NCBI RefSeq assembly: GCF_028389875.1
Contig: NC_084663.1
Location: forward strand, 216,776,876 to 216,840,875
DNA: 64,000 nucleotides
Direction: 5' to 3'
Source: Rhea pennata
Taxonomy: Eukaryota > Chordata > Aves > Rheiformes > Rheidae
Every line of letters starts with the position of its first letter. Within the stretch, counting starts at the first letter, position 1. The translations under genes were made by a program, and so were the position numbers. This document shows, piece by piece, positions 46,801-57,075 of the stretch. The notes below the pieces were generated by a model, which was given only the letters and a program-made list of their open reading frames with translations, was not told the origin of the DNA and did no database searches.

Positions 46801-49800
46801 TTATTTAGTGGAATGGAGGCAGGGCAGAGAGTATGTGCAGAGTTTGAGACAGAGCGTAATAATGTTCTCTTTTATTCTCTGTTCCTTTTCTAATAATAGC
46901 CATCATTTTGTTTGCTTTTGACTGCTGTTGAGCCTTGAGCTGATATTTTCCCAAAACATTCATAGTAATACCCCAAATCTTCTCCTTAAACTTCAGCAGC
47001 CAATTCAGAGTCCACCACTGTGTAAATGAAATTCAGATTGTTTTTTGTCATGTATATCATTTCCTAATAAGCAACAATGAATTTCATCTCCCATCTTCTT
47101 TACTAGTTAAACAGTAACATAGGATCCTACCCCACAGGCAGCTCTCATCTTTGTTACTCTGAATAGACCAGTATCATCAGCAAACCATCACCTTTTCTAC
47201 AGAATATATGAAAATGCTGAATAGCAAGGATAAAAACACTCATCCTGGGCACCCTACCAGCAACATCATGCCTCAGTGAAAGCAGACCATTTAATCCTTC
47301 TCTTTGCTCCCTCTTCTTTTCCTAGTTATTAACCCCTGGGAGGACCTGTGCCCACTGCAGCTCTTGTGCTCACCACCTGCTCCTGACAGCACATTACCAA
47401 TATGTTCAGCAAGCTCTTGTCACAGCATTCAGTGGGAGCCACCTGTCTAGTTCATGCATAAAAAAAAGTACAAAAACTTCTCTCTGCTTTGTCTAATGAA
47501 TGCAGATATGAATAATTCACTGAGCATGTCTGCCATAAATCACTGAGCTTTGCATTTATCATTTAGATTTTCTTCTTCCCTTTGAGCCTCTCTGTTACCC
47601 CTAGATCATGATTAATACTGACTTAGATGAGATCAGAGGGCTGCAGCACCTGCCCTATGAGGAAAGGCTGCGAGAGCTGGGCCTCTTCAGCCTGGGGAAG
47701 AGAAGACTGAGGGGGGGATCTTATCAATGTGTACAAGTACCTGAAGGGAGGGTGTCAAGGGGACGAGGACAAACTCTTTTCAGTTGTCCCGTGTGACAGG
47801 ACAAGAGGCAATGGGCAGAAATTGAAGCACAGGAAGTTCTGTCTGAATGTGAGGGGGAACTTCTTCCCTGTGAGAGTGGCAGAGCACTGGACAAGGTTGC
47901 CCAGAGAGGTGGTGCAGTCTCCTTCTCTGGAGATCTTCAAGGCCCGCCTGGATGCAACCCTGTCTAACATGCTCTAAGTGACCCTGCTGAGCAGGGGGGT
48001 TGGACTAGGTGATCTCCAGAGATCCCTTCCAACCTTACAGATTCTATGATTCTATGATCCTTCTCTGCCAGTGTTTTTAGCAGGAGAGTTTCAAACTAAA
48101 AAGTCCAGATACTTGTTCTCCTTGGCCTGTTGTAGCATTTACTTGTCTTCAAGACTCTAAATGTGGTCCAGTCTTGTCCAGTCTCCCTGAGGATGCATTT
48201 GGTTTTGTGCATATGGGAGAGACCTCCCCCAAGATCCATGTTTTGTGCATATGGGAGAGACCGCCCCCAAGATCCAGCAGAGTACCCTTAACATTTCATG
48301 ACCCCTCACAAAATAGAATTGATTGCAGGGCCTGCTTGCAGAGATTGCAGTGCAGGTGCATTGCCAGTGTCCCGAGAACATGCTGCAGGCACCCAGTTTG
48401 AGTAGCAGCATTCTGCAGAGGCTTTTCACATGGCAGGTCTCTGGCCTTCAGGGGTGACTCAGAGACCAGAGTGTTGCTCAGAGAGAGGACAAGACTGACT
48501 CTGTCTTCCTCTGTCAAGCCCTGAGAGGCGCCCCCATCCAGGCCAAGCCTTGCCAGAGAGTTTTGCAAGGAGAGAGTGCCAGCTGAACATGCAAGAAAAA
48601 GGCTAGACGAGGGAAGGCTACGACCTGGAACAGGAAGGGAAAAAGCAATGAACATGTAAGATTGAACATGGAGCTACAGTGTACCCAGGGTCCTGTGCTG
48701 ATGGCTTCCCAGGTGCAGCAAAGACCTGCCAGCACCATCCTGCCTGCTCTGACCTGCCTCTGGTGCGCAGCTCAAGCAGGACCTGGGCCAAGAGAAAGAC
48801 CACTGTCACAACGACATTTTTAACCCAGTGCAGAGCAAGTGGCTTTAGGCATGCTGCCTGAAGTGCTGTAATAGTCCATCCTGTCAGTTGAAGATTCATC
48901 CCACTCAGCTCTGTTGCTGGTGTCCTGCCAGCACCGCTTGACCGGCTCCAGGAAGCCCTCACGAGCAGCTACTGCAGAGGGGTCAGCCCACAGCAGAGTA
49001 GATGCAGGCAGCTGGGGGAAGTGGGGTGTAGGTCCCTGCCCACTTGTATTCTGCAGGACAGACATAACTAGAGCTGCAGCACACTGTGCTTGCATGACTG
49101 CTGCCACTAGCCAGTGCTCAGAGGGAAAGCTAGGCTGGGGCCCATGGCACATACTAAGACTCTCATTCTTAGGAAACCTTTGTGAGCGTAAAGCTCAGCT
49201 AGGCAGCTCTTGTCCTCTCAGAAAGTCAAATGGCTAAACTGAAAGTCCCGAGACCCAGAAGATAACAGAACCTCGTGCCTGCCTGCTTGCAGGTGCTTCA
49301 CCATGGCTCCACTGAGTCAGAGTTAGGGCTCCCTTTCACCTTCCCTCACATGACACGTGAGCCAACTGCTTCTGCCTCCAGTCATTCCTATCTGTCACAG
49401 AGTCCTTTGCAGTCCTCACCTGCTCCATGCACAGGGATGTCTACAGTTCCCATGAACATGCCCCTCTTACCATATCTCCCTCAGATTTGCCAGACTGCCC
49501 TGGCTACTGCACGGATGCAGCTTGTGCTTGCTTCACTCCCCACTCCAAAACCCTCCTGGGACCCTCCTGCCCACTCTTCCTCCTACAGCATCCCCTGCCC
49601 CCCTGTGCTCCCATGCCCCTGTCTCCCCAGGTCTATGGCCTGCTGCCCCTACCTGCACAGGCAGCTCCTGACCACTGGCCACATGAAGGAAAGCAGGGGC
49701 GTTATCATTCTCATCCAGCACAGTGACATAGATTGTTCCTGTGGCACTGCGTGGTGGTGCTCCCCCATCCTGCACGATCACCAACAGCTGATAGCTAGAC

Positions 49801-52800
49801 TGCTGCTCCCGGTCCAGGCTATGTTTGGTGCTGAGCTCTCCTGTGAGGGAGAAGTAGGAACAAGATAAGCTCAGAGATCTCTTCAGAAATGGGCCCATAT
49901 TCAGGCACGCTGCTGGAGAACCCAGGATCAGGATGCTGGCAGATGAATATTCTGTTGCAATGCCAACCAGGACTGCATCACCTTGGACCAGCCCTGTGTC
50001 TCCCCTGCTGGCCCCAGCCTAGGAAGCCAGCAGGTCTCTCACCTGTTTGTGTGTGGATAAGGAAGTTGAGATCATGCTGGAGCAGGCGGAAGGTGAGTCG
50101 ACTGTTCTGCCCGGCATCCCGGTCACTCGCCATCACCCTCCCCACACTGCTACCAGGAGCCTGATTCTCAGGAATGGTGAAGAAGTAGCGCTCCTCACTC
50201 AGTCGAGGGCTGTTGTCATTCTCATCAGTGATGCTGATCCGTACAGTGCTGGTGCCTGTTTTTCGAGCTTCCCCTCCTGCACCACTACCTCCTGCTGAGG
50301 CCAGTACTGTAAGCACATACAGGTCCCGCATCTCCCGGTCCAGTGCACTTTTGACATACAGCCAACCGCTCTCAGGCATGATGCCAAAGCTGGCAGCATC
50401 CCCATCGGCACGCAAGTGGTAGGTAAGGGTTGTGGCTTCCGCATCACGTGCCAGGGCTCGCACCTGCAGGAAGCGGGTAGAGACAGGCACACCTTCCCGC
50501 ACCTCTACACGGTAGGTAAGTGTGTCAAAGATGGGCCCATTATCATGTTCAGCCTGCACGTGCACCAGTAGCGTGAATGTGGAGCTGAGCTGGGGAATGC
50601 CACCATCCCGGGCCACAATGGCCAACCCATAGGCAGCGCTGGCTTCATACTGCAGTGCCCCAATCAGTCGCACTGCCCCTGATGAACGCTCCACACTGAA
50701 GATGCCATCACCTCCTGAAACTAGCTCGAAATGCACCTGGCCATTGGCACCACTGTCCCGGTCCTCAGCCTGCAAAGTATACACCGTGGTTCCAGGTTCT
50801 GTGGCTTCTGGCAGCAGAATAGAGTCAGAGGGGGCTGGGAACACTGGCGCATTGTCATTCACATCTGACACAGAGATTTTCACACGTGTGTTGCTATAGG
50901 CTGGGGGTGAACCACTTCGGGCCTGGACATCCAGAATGAGGAAAGCTTGGGACTCATGATCAAGAGGCAGGCTTGTGTGGAGTTGCCCTGACCCAGAGTC
51001 GATGGAAAAATAGCCATGAGGATCCCCCGAAGAGATGGAATAAAAGATGTCATCAGCATGACCTGTGGGCATGGAAATGAAGACAGAAGGAGTGATTTAT
51101 GTACCCAGCTCACCTCCTTAGCCCACTACAGACAGCAACAGGATTGGGCAGTGATGTCTGGGCAGCCCTTGCTCTGGAGGTATAGGGTAGCACTGTGTGT
51201 ATGTGTGCATATGCATAAGCATGTGTACAAGTGTGTATGTACATACATACTCATGCATATCCTTGTGTGCAGGCATGTGCATAAGCATACATAAGCATAT
51301 GCATGCAAGCATGCAATGGAGGCAGGGCAACAATCATGTGGGTACACATTCAGATTTGTGCCTCTTAGTGCTCGTGGGTCTCCCAAAAGCTCTACAGGGT
51401 TGCTCTAAAGGGGAATGCAATACTGGACCTTCAAGATGATGCAGAAACAAGGAAAATGATTATGTAAAAAAGGGACAAGTCCTTACCTGGAGGGTTCTGG
51501 GCCTGGACGGCCCCCACACTGGCACCCGGCATCATGTCCTCAGGCACTGTGAAGAAGTACTGAGTCTGCTCAAAGACAGGGGGTGAGACTGTGCCCTCCA
51601 CAATGCTGATGTTCACCCGGGCATTTGGCTGTGCTTGCAGGCCTCCACCATCTCGTGCAGAGATCACCAGCTGTACCAGGGTGTTGGCTTTGCCACTCAG
51701 GGACCATGAGAGGGAGATGACACCTAGGGAAGAAAGCAGTTCAAAGAGCACTATGCCTGCACCCACTGCCTCTCATTCCATCAAGGGAACAGCCCGAATG
51801 CCTTGCCAAATCACAGGCCTGCTGCCCCCCTAAAGGGGCAGCAAATAGGGATGGAACTTAAAACAGAAAAAATGTAACAAAGAAGAACCACCCTCCTGGG
51901 AAAGGCTCCTCAAACCCTCCTTCCTCACTCTGAAGTCCAACCCTGAAGTAAGTGGTGGAAAGGCTTTAGGGAGACAAATCAGAGGGCAGTTCTTGGGAGA
52001 GGAAAGGGAGGAAACTGGAATTCCAACTTGGGGCACAGCAGCAGCTGGTGGGATCTGGGCTGTGGGGAAGCTCCTGGAGAGAGAGAGTAGGACAGAAGGA
52101 CCTAATGGGACAGACCCTACAAAGGAGGTGGCCCTGCACTATGTTGACCAGTAGGCCTGCTTTGTCTCAGCCTCATTCTGAGAACTTGCAGATCAGGGCA
52201 GAGAGGGCCTGATGTCCCTGCTGCGCACAGTCCACCTTGCCTGTCCTGCCAAGAGCCCCTACTGCCACATGCAAGCACGGATTCGGCCTCCAGCAGAAAC
52301 TACTCTGGCTTCGGTAGCCAAGGCAGAGCAGAGCAGAGGAAGCCAGGGAGAAAGGTGGGACCAAGTAGGACAGAGCTCTGAGGAAGGAGAGGGAACCTAG
52401 CAGAGGAGAGGAGGGTGCTGGGCAGGAAGAAGGAGCCAAGCAGCATATAGCCAGATGCTTTCTTCCAAGCAGCATACAGGAAGAAAAGTACAGTGAATCA
52501 GGGATGGGGAATGAGGGAAGGGATGGCAGAGGGGAAAAATGAAGAACAGGGCAGGAAGCAGAAATAGGAGAGCAGAGAGTGAGTCTGGAAAGGGACAGAC
52601 AGGGACTAAAAAAGCTGGGCAGTGGCAACATGTCAGGAAGAGGAATAGACGTATTCTGGGGGCAATCAGCACAGCTGAGGTGGCCATGCAGTAACCCTCA
52701 GGCTGGCTTTTACACCCGCCTGCATCCTGCTGCTCTAGCTGGCAGCCTGCTCTGGCTGCCCTCTGAGTTCTCACCCGTGTCCTTGTTGAGCGAGAAGAGA

Positions 52801-53308
52801 GGAGGGGTGTTCCCCAGGACAATGCGGTAGGTCACTTTCCCATGCAGCCCCTCGTCCTTATCATGGGCAGTGACACGCAGCACAGCTGTACCCGGCATGC
52901 TCTGTGTGCTGATGCTGACAGCATACTCCAGTGGGTAAAACACTGGCTGGTTGTCATTTACATCCTCCAGAAAAACCTTCACATACACCATGGAGTTCAG
53001 GCCACCCTGAGGAAAGACCAGATCAGAAATGAGGAAAAGAGTGAGGACAAGGACAACTGTACCCCCTACATAGTGCTGAGCTAGCAGCATCACATCCCTG
53101 TGGCCTCTCCAGCACTCACCCCATCAACAGCAGTGATAGTGAAGTCGTAGGCAGACGTGCCCTCATCACGGTCCAAGGGCTGCAGAGTGCACAGCTGCCC
53201 CGTATTCTCATCGATGCTGAACTGTGTGGGGATTACACTGCCGATGCCAGAACCAATGGAGTAGGAGAGAGAGCCAAATGGGCCGCTGTCTGCATCTGTG
53301 GCTGTCAC
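26246..53308 (-). CDS. DCHS1: Protocadherin Dachsous homolog 1 (DCHS1), exons 3-21; first coding exon outside window
   Basis: Giant single-pass cadherin that binds FAT4 on adjacent cells and sets planar polarity and tissue growth. Nineteen minus-strand exons: 53120-53308, 52775-53006, 51487-51723, 50043-51062, 49653-49840, 43892-43988, 43554-43711, 40975-41809, 40407-40646, 39794-39919, 39349-39558, 37905-38768, 36891-37004, 32734-32945, 32406-32560, 31083-31213, 30294-30580, 29125-29263, 26246-28863. All are GT-AG and phase-compatible: 8052 nt, 2683 residues plus stop. About 20 cadherin repeats are visible through linkers such as DVNDNQPVF, DENDNAPAF, DLNDNAPAF and DVNDHSPIF, with LDRE and DxD calcium motifs. 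One transmembrane helix and a tail of about 350 residues follow. Human DCHS1 has 3298 residues in 21 exons with exon 1 non-coding, so only exon 2 (about 615 residues: signal peptide and first cadherins) is missing, beyond 64000. The 5' coordinate here is a splice acceptor, not a start codon. Confidence 0.96.
29264..30293 (-). other. DCHS1: DCHS1 intron 19
   Basis: About 1 kb. The section 29460-29900 is AT-richer than its surroundings and faintly resembles very old CR1 in minus sense (for example TTTTTAAAATTGTGGCCACTAAAA), but too little matches to call it. The rest shows nothing. Confidence 0.4.
31290..31660 (-). repeat. Degenerate minisatellite in DCHS1 intron 17
   Basis: Recurring blocks of GCATCTGGAGCATGTG, GTGTCTGGATCATGCAG and GCATTTGGAGCATATCTGG appear at irregular steps of about 50 bp. 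The array is heavily diverged. Confidence 0.45.
34501..34647 (+). repeat. Left arm of long inverted repeat in DCHS1 intron 15
   Basis: 147 bp beginning GACATGGCTCAGTGTGACAC, whose reverse complement recurs at 35911-36041. Excluding a 16-bp indel, I count two mismatches over about 131 aligned bases. The repeat family is not recognised. Confidence 0.9.
35911..36041 (-). repeat. Right arm of long inverted repeat in DCHS1 intron 15
   Basis: 131 bp, the reverse complement of 34501-34647 minus a 16-bp segment. The outer boundary falls at GAGCCATGTC. Flanking bases of the two arms do not match each other, and no clear target-site duplication is visible. Confidence 0.9.
37199..37632 (+). mobile_element. 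CR1 LINE 3' fragment in DCHS1 intron 14
   Basis: A 5'-truncated CR1 tail in + sense, antisense to DCHS1. The ORF2 C-terminus is readable as [22 protein letters not shown] through [11 protein letters not shown] to a stop, followed by the short 3' UTR and GATTCTATGATTCTATG. A short G run and a small duplication near 37545-37590 disturb the 3' UTR. Confidence 0.95.
37905..38768 (-). CDS. DCHS1: DCHS1 exon 14 (cadherin repeats)
   Basis: An 864-bp exon carrying 287 complete codons plus split codons at both ends (phase 1 each side). It holds linkers DLNDNAPAF and DVNDHAPAF and motifs ALDREQVASY and ALDRERHPSY. A degenerate linker near EEPYRGLRFPRST closes the third repeat. It matches the large middle exon of human DCHS1. 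Confidence 0.93.
40975..41809 (-). CDS. DCHS1: DCHS1 exon 10 (cadherin repeats)
   Basis: An 835-bp exon, phase 0 at its start and phase 1 at its end. It encodes repeats with linkers DCNDQAPTF and DENDNTPVF and the calcium motifs ELDYEAGARH and DLDREAAASF. The donor joins in frame to exon 11 to give NPSTGALSIVRALNREE. Confidence 0.93.
42155..42260 (-). mobile_element. Old CR1 3' end, minus sense
   Basis: CACAGAATCACAAAATGATTG followed by GGAAGGGATCTCTGGAGAAC matches the reverse complement of a CR1 3' terminus, heavily diverged. It lies in DCHS1 intron 9. Confidence 0.6.
42480..43160 (+). mobile_element. Ancient CR1-type LINE fragment (reverse transcriptase region)
   Basis: Non-coding, AT-richer sequence carries phrases typical of ancient amniote CR1 in sense orientation, such as CCAACCTGTCAGCCTAGCCC and TGCCAGGCTAACACAGTACTT. 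It is degraded, with no open frame. Boundaries are approximate. Confidence 0.5.
45114..45541 (+). mobile_element. CR1 LINE 3' fragment in DCHS1 intron 7
   Basis: Young, 5'-truncated CR1 beginning ATCAGAGGGCTGGAGCATCT and ending ACTGATTCTATGAATCTATG. The C-terminal ORF2 piece [20 protein letters not shown] to ATLSDML is open from 45213 to its stop. One extra G in the GAGGGGGGGATC run shifts the frame upstream of that. Confidence 0.95.
45600..45900 (+). mobile_element. Possible old CR1 3' fragment
   Basis: GACTGGAAATTAAGAGATGG and TCTGGAACAGCCTTTCACAG fall in the order expected for the 3' end of an old CR1 ORF2. Divergence is high and the ends are uncertain. Confidence 0.35.
46440..47600 (-). 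mobile_element. Ancient CR1 LINE, minus sense
   Basis: The + strand reads as the reverse complement of an ancient amniote CR1. Landmarks include GTTTATTTTAAACCTGCAGGC, CTTCTAATTTCCCTTTGAC, CCCTTCTCTGAATTTTTTCTAG, CAATGAATTTCATCTCCCATC and GTATCATCAGCAAACCATC. Many indels leave no frame. It is interrupted or bounded on the right by the young CR1 at 47628. Confidence 0.7.
47628..48057 (+). mobile_element. CR1 LINE 3' fragment in DCHS1 intron 7
   Basis: Young CR1 tail beginning GATCAGAGGGCTGCAGCACC and ending [39 protein letters not shown] is in one frame and [20 protein letters not shown] to ATLSNML in another. The shift occurs at the same G run as in the copy at 45114. Confidence 0.95.
48203..48278 (+). 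repeat. 38-bp tandem duplication
   Basis: Two adjacent copies start TTTTGTGCATATGGGAGAGA at 48203 and 48241. They differ at one or two bases. Confidence 0.85.
50043..51062 (-). CDS. DCHS1: DCHS1 exon 6 (cadherin repeats)
   Basis: A 1020-bp exon with 339 complete codons. Linkers are DVNDNAPVF, a weakened AEHDNGPIF that lacks the usual DxNDN start, and DENDNSPRL. Human Dachsous also has non-canonical linkers, so this is not a sign of decay. Confidence 0.93.
51186..51312. repeat. Alternating purine-pyrimidine (TG/CATA) tract in DCHS1 intron 5
   Basis: Irregular GTGTGTATGTGTGCATATGC and CATACATAAGCATATGCATG type sequence over about 125 bp, between two DCHS1 exons. It is a decayed microsatellite with Z-DNA potential. 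Confidence 0.7.
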
Positions 53309-53559
53309 CTGGGTAGGGGGAGGCACTACATGAGCAAGGCCAGCAACCATTCCCACGGCATCTGGATGGAGACCACCAGCCTGAGCAGACAGACCCAGAC
53401 CATTATCACCTTCACAGCCCAGTGCTGCTCTCTGCTCTGTGTCCCACAACTGCCCCATAGACCTCAGAACTGGCCACAGCAAAGCAGACTGACAGTTACC
53501 ACTTCACCTCTGCAATCCTTGTCCCAAATAAATCACCACTTCCTCTACAGCATTACCTG

Positions 53560-53640
53560 CAGGAAGACACAGCCTCCTGGGGAGTGATGTTCACCTGGGC
53601 ATTTGGCTGTGCAGGCAGCCATAGGGCACTCCAGGATAAA
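53560..53640 (-). pseudogene. Diverged partial copy of DCHS1 exon 5 in intron 2
   Basis: About 40 bp (core TGATGTTCACCTGGGCATTTG on +) match exon 5 around 51607-51641 with two or three differences. On the coding strand this reads PAQPNAQVNITPQEAVSS against LQAQPNARVNISIVEGTVS in exon 5. It is followed by a donor-like CAG GTAATG. Upstream homology is weak and no acceptor or cadherin core is present, so it looks like a dead exon fragment. Confidence 0.45.
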
Positions 53641-56469
53641 CTTAGGCTGGCCCTGGTCCCCAAGAGAGGGTACAGGGTTGCATGAGCAGAGCATTCCAGG
53701 CTCACAAGAACTGCACCACACTTGCTATGTACAACACCACCCTGCACCACCAGAGGTGCCTTGTTTCAGGTAATACCTCCCTTCTTGCACCGCTGAGGCA
53801 GCATCTACAACCCAGGCCTATGGAGCTGCCCCAGCAAAGGACAAGCCTCACACATGCCAAGGAAATAGTACCCAAATGTCCCCACTGCACCCAGCTTGTT
53901 CACAGCAGCTGGCCTTGGCCCACAGCTCTTTCTCTCCCACAAGGACTCCTAAGACAATATGGGAAGCAAAACAGCCCCCTTTTTCTCTACAGCCCAGGCT
54001 CTGTCCTGTTCTGCAAGTTCTGTACCCCACAGGTATGGGATCTGAGGACGACGACAAGAGTGGCACTGCCTGTAACAGCCAGCGCCCACCAGTCCCTGGA
54101 GACATGAGTGGCATTAGCTGTTGTGGATACAGCAGAAGGATCCAAACTGCTCCCTGCTTGCAAGGGTCCAGCTCCTTGCAGCTCAGGTCAGTAGAAAACA
54201 GCTCCTTCCCCACAACTTCAACATCACTGCCCATGGCTCATCCACCAGATGGGAACTCTGCAATGAGAACAAAGCTGGAGGATGGAGCCAGGAAGGAGGC
54301 AGCTGGGCCAGGCCCGGGTGAAGTGGAGTTCAGGCCTCGTCAGCCACAGCTCCTCCCAGCAGCAGCGCTGGGGCCTCGGCTCCTGTGAGCGAGAAGCACA
54401 GGAACGTTGCACGCACGCCAAGGAAAGGGCCCAGCTGGGGGCTGCAAACAGCACTTTCCTCTGGGCAGGGCCCCTAACCTGAGCCATGCACTAGATCCTT
54501 AGAGACAGGAACAGCAGGAGACAGTACAGAACATGGCTGGGCCAAAGAGGAGAAATAAATCAGATACAGGTGAGACCTTCTCCCCATCAGATTTCTCTCC
54601 TATGCTCTGCATCCCAGGGAGGTGAGGCAATACCTGAGATACCTCCTGCCAGCTCTCCTGCCTGACAATCCACAGTCCCCAGAAAGGAGAAGCAGTACCT
54701 ATGACACCTCCTTACCAGCTCTCCTGCCCCACTGCCTGTAAATACCCTTGCAAGGCAATGCAAGAACAGAGAAGCTAGGAGCACAGCAACAACAAGCACC
54801 ACCTTCCCTGTATAGAGGACTCACTCCCTGACCACAAGGCAGCTGCTGGAAGATGCACCACGGAACAGGATCCCTTTTTCCTGCTCCAGCTGCAGAGCAC
54901 TCAGAACCACAGGTGCCATGAGAGTAGCTCAAACAGGAGTGCCACAAAGCACTTGGGAAAATAGGCTTCATCTGCCTCCCCTATGTTTTCAAGCTCCTTT
55001 CTGCCGCTGCAGTGTCCTTTGGTGTATCCTGTTTCCTCCTATACCCAGGTCTCAGCACCAACTTGGATGTGCCAGGAGCTCCTGGGTCAAGGCAGCTAGG
55101 GCTCAGGGGGATCACAGCAGGGTTTGGCTGGCTTCAGGGGGCTTTTGTCACTGGCTGAGCCATGGCAGTGGCTAGTGTGGACCAGTGCACGCAGCAGATG
55201 CTGAGTCTGCACAGCAAGCTGGGCAACAGCAGCTTTGTGGGGGTGGGTTAGTACATGCACTGGAGGCTGCATATCCGGCTATATCAAGGGTACAAGTGAG
55301 GTGCAGCATGTAGGCCTTGAGTCTTGATGAGACTACTATAAACCTGCATAGCTCAAATCAGAAAATCCACTCAGAGACCCCAATATCATGCTGATGCTGT
55401 CAGCAGAGCAACAGGAGGTCGTTAAGTGAGGGATCTGATGATAAGGACTGATAGCAGCTGGAGCTGTTCATCTGAGAGTATAAATCTGACCTTGCTGGCA
55501 TTGCTGAAACAAAGGGGAAGAAACTAGGCAGCTGGAATTGAAATAATTGCTTAGAACAAATTTGGGAGGGGGGGACACGAGAAGGTGGCATTATCTGCTT
55601 CTGAATCTGATAAACAATTTCCTCCAAGAGCCACTTCCACAGTTCACTTCCGCCTTCTTAAAAATCTGCATCTTATTTCCAGCTTGCATTTACCTGACCT
55701 CAGTGGCTATCTCCAGATCTCCTCGGAACTTTGTCAGACTGAAGGGCGTTGGTATTTCTGGGAGCTTTCTGCCTGTTGCTATTTGGACTGTGGTGATGGG
55801 TGCTGCAACCCCTTCTTTAGAGAAGCCAAATAGGGAGGTTGTTCTGCTCAGTCTCATAAGAGGACAAGTATCTATACTTGAAATTATTCTTACATCTCTC
55901 TTCTGACCCCCATCAGAGGATGGTCACCATGCTAAGACAGGTACCCACAGTGGCAGCTATCTAGAAATCTAGATTCCTGCCACAGGAGCTAGGTCAGGCT
56001 TTGAGAACATGAGAGAAACAGATCAGCTGTCACTACCACGCAGTGCAGCATCATCTCCCCAGCTGCTTGCCAGTACCCAGATCTATCTCCAAGCAGGACT
56101 GTCCCATGGAACTGGCAGTCTGGCATCAGAGACAGATCTAGCCGCAGAACCAGGCAAAGCATGCTCAGAGAGGTCCCCCATTCGCATGTGCCTGGCATCC
56201 CAGCTCCCCATCCAGCAGTGCTGCCCCCTTGAGAATCAGGGAATGTCCTGGACCTAACTGCTGCAAAGCTGAAATTGCCCATCCAGAATGACCAATATGC
56301 CAGTGATTAAGTGGATTTTAAAAAATGTGCAACTGGCAGCATAGCTGTAACTGTGGACCAATGGTCTAACACAAACTCTGTGCATACAAGCCCATAGTAT
56401 GTCTGAGAGAGGTCGTGCCACTGCTGCACCAGCACTTATACAACTATTTGTGTCAGATTCTGCTTTCAC

Positions 56470-57075
56470 GTGGAGGGGTGATGCGAGGATGTCCAGAGAA
56501 AAGCCACAGAAACAACAAAAGACCTGAAGGAGCGGCTAAATGTGTTAGCTCAGCATGAGACTGATGGATAGTTTGGCTGGTGTCTCCACCACTCTGTAGA
56601 GAGGGATGGTGGCTGTGCCTGGAGCCCAGCAGCCCAAGCTCCCTTGCCTGCAGGCAGGCAGTGCCTGCAGCCAGCTGACGTCCTGTGCAGGCATTCTGGG
56701 AGGACTAGGGCTAGCCACCACCTCCACGGCTAGCCCATGAGCAGTAGGGTCTGACACAGCTCCCAAAGGCAGTGCTGGTCCCCATGGCAGCTGGGGCTGA
56801 TATACCCTGGGAACTTCTGAGTGGCAATGCAGGATTTTATCAGCACTATGGCAGACACCTCAGTCCAGCAGGTGTGGATAGCTGGAGCCCATGGCCACAG
56901 ACTACAACAGAAAAACTGGGTGTTCTGGTACATATTTTCAGCTGTAAGGATAATTAACCACCAAAATGGCTCATCAAGGCCTTTGGTGAAACCACCACCT
57001 CTGGAATTTTTAAAACCAAGACTGGATATTTTTCTAGGAACTTTGCTAAGAGCTAGTCCAGGGCAGCATTGTGCC
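56470..57075 (+). mobile_element. Ancient CR1-type LINE 3' region
   Basis: AGGATGTCCAGAGAAAAGCCACAG near 56490 and the later GGATAATTAACCACCAAAATGG, GGAATTTTTAAAACCAAGACTGG and ATTTTTCTAGGAACTTTGC resemble the 3' half of ancient amniote CR1. Unrelated sequence separates the two parts. Ends are approximate. Confidence 0.45.

Larger units (their letters stand above)
43989..49652 (-). other. DCHS1: DCHS1 intron 7
   Basis: A 5.7-kb intron and the main repeat sink of the gene inside the window. It contains two young CR1 tails (45114-45541 and 47628-48057), an ancient CR1 (46440-47600) and possibly another at 45600-45900. The parts 43989-45113 and 48280-49652 hold nothing recognisable. Confidence 0.7.
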
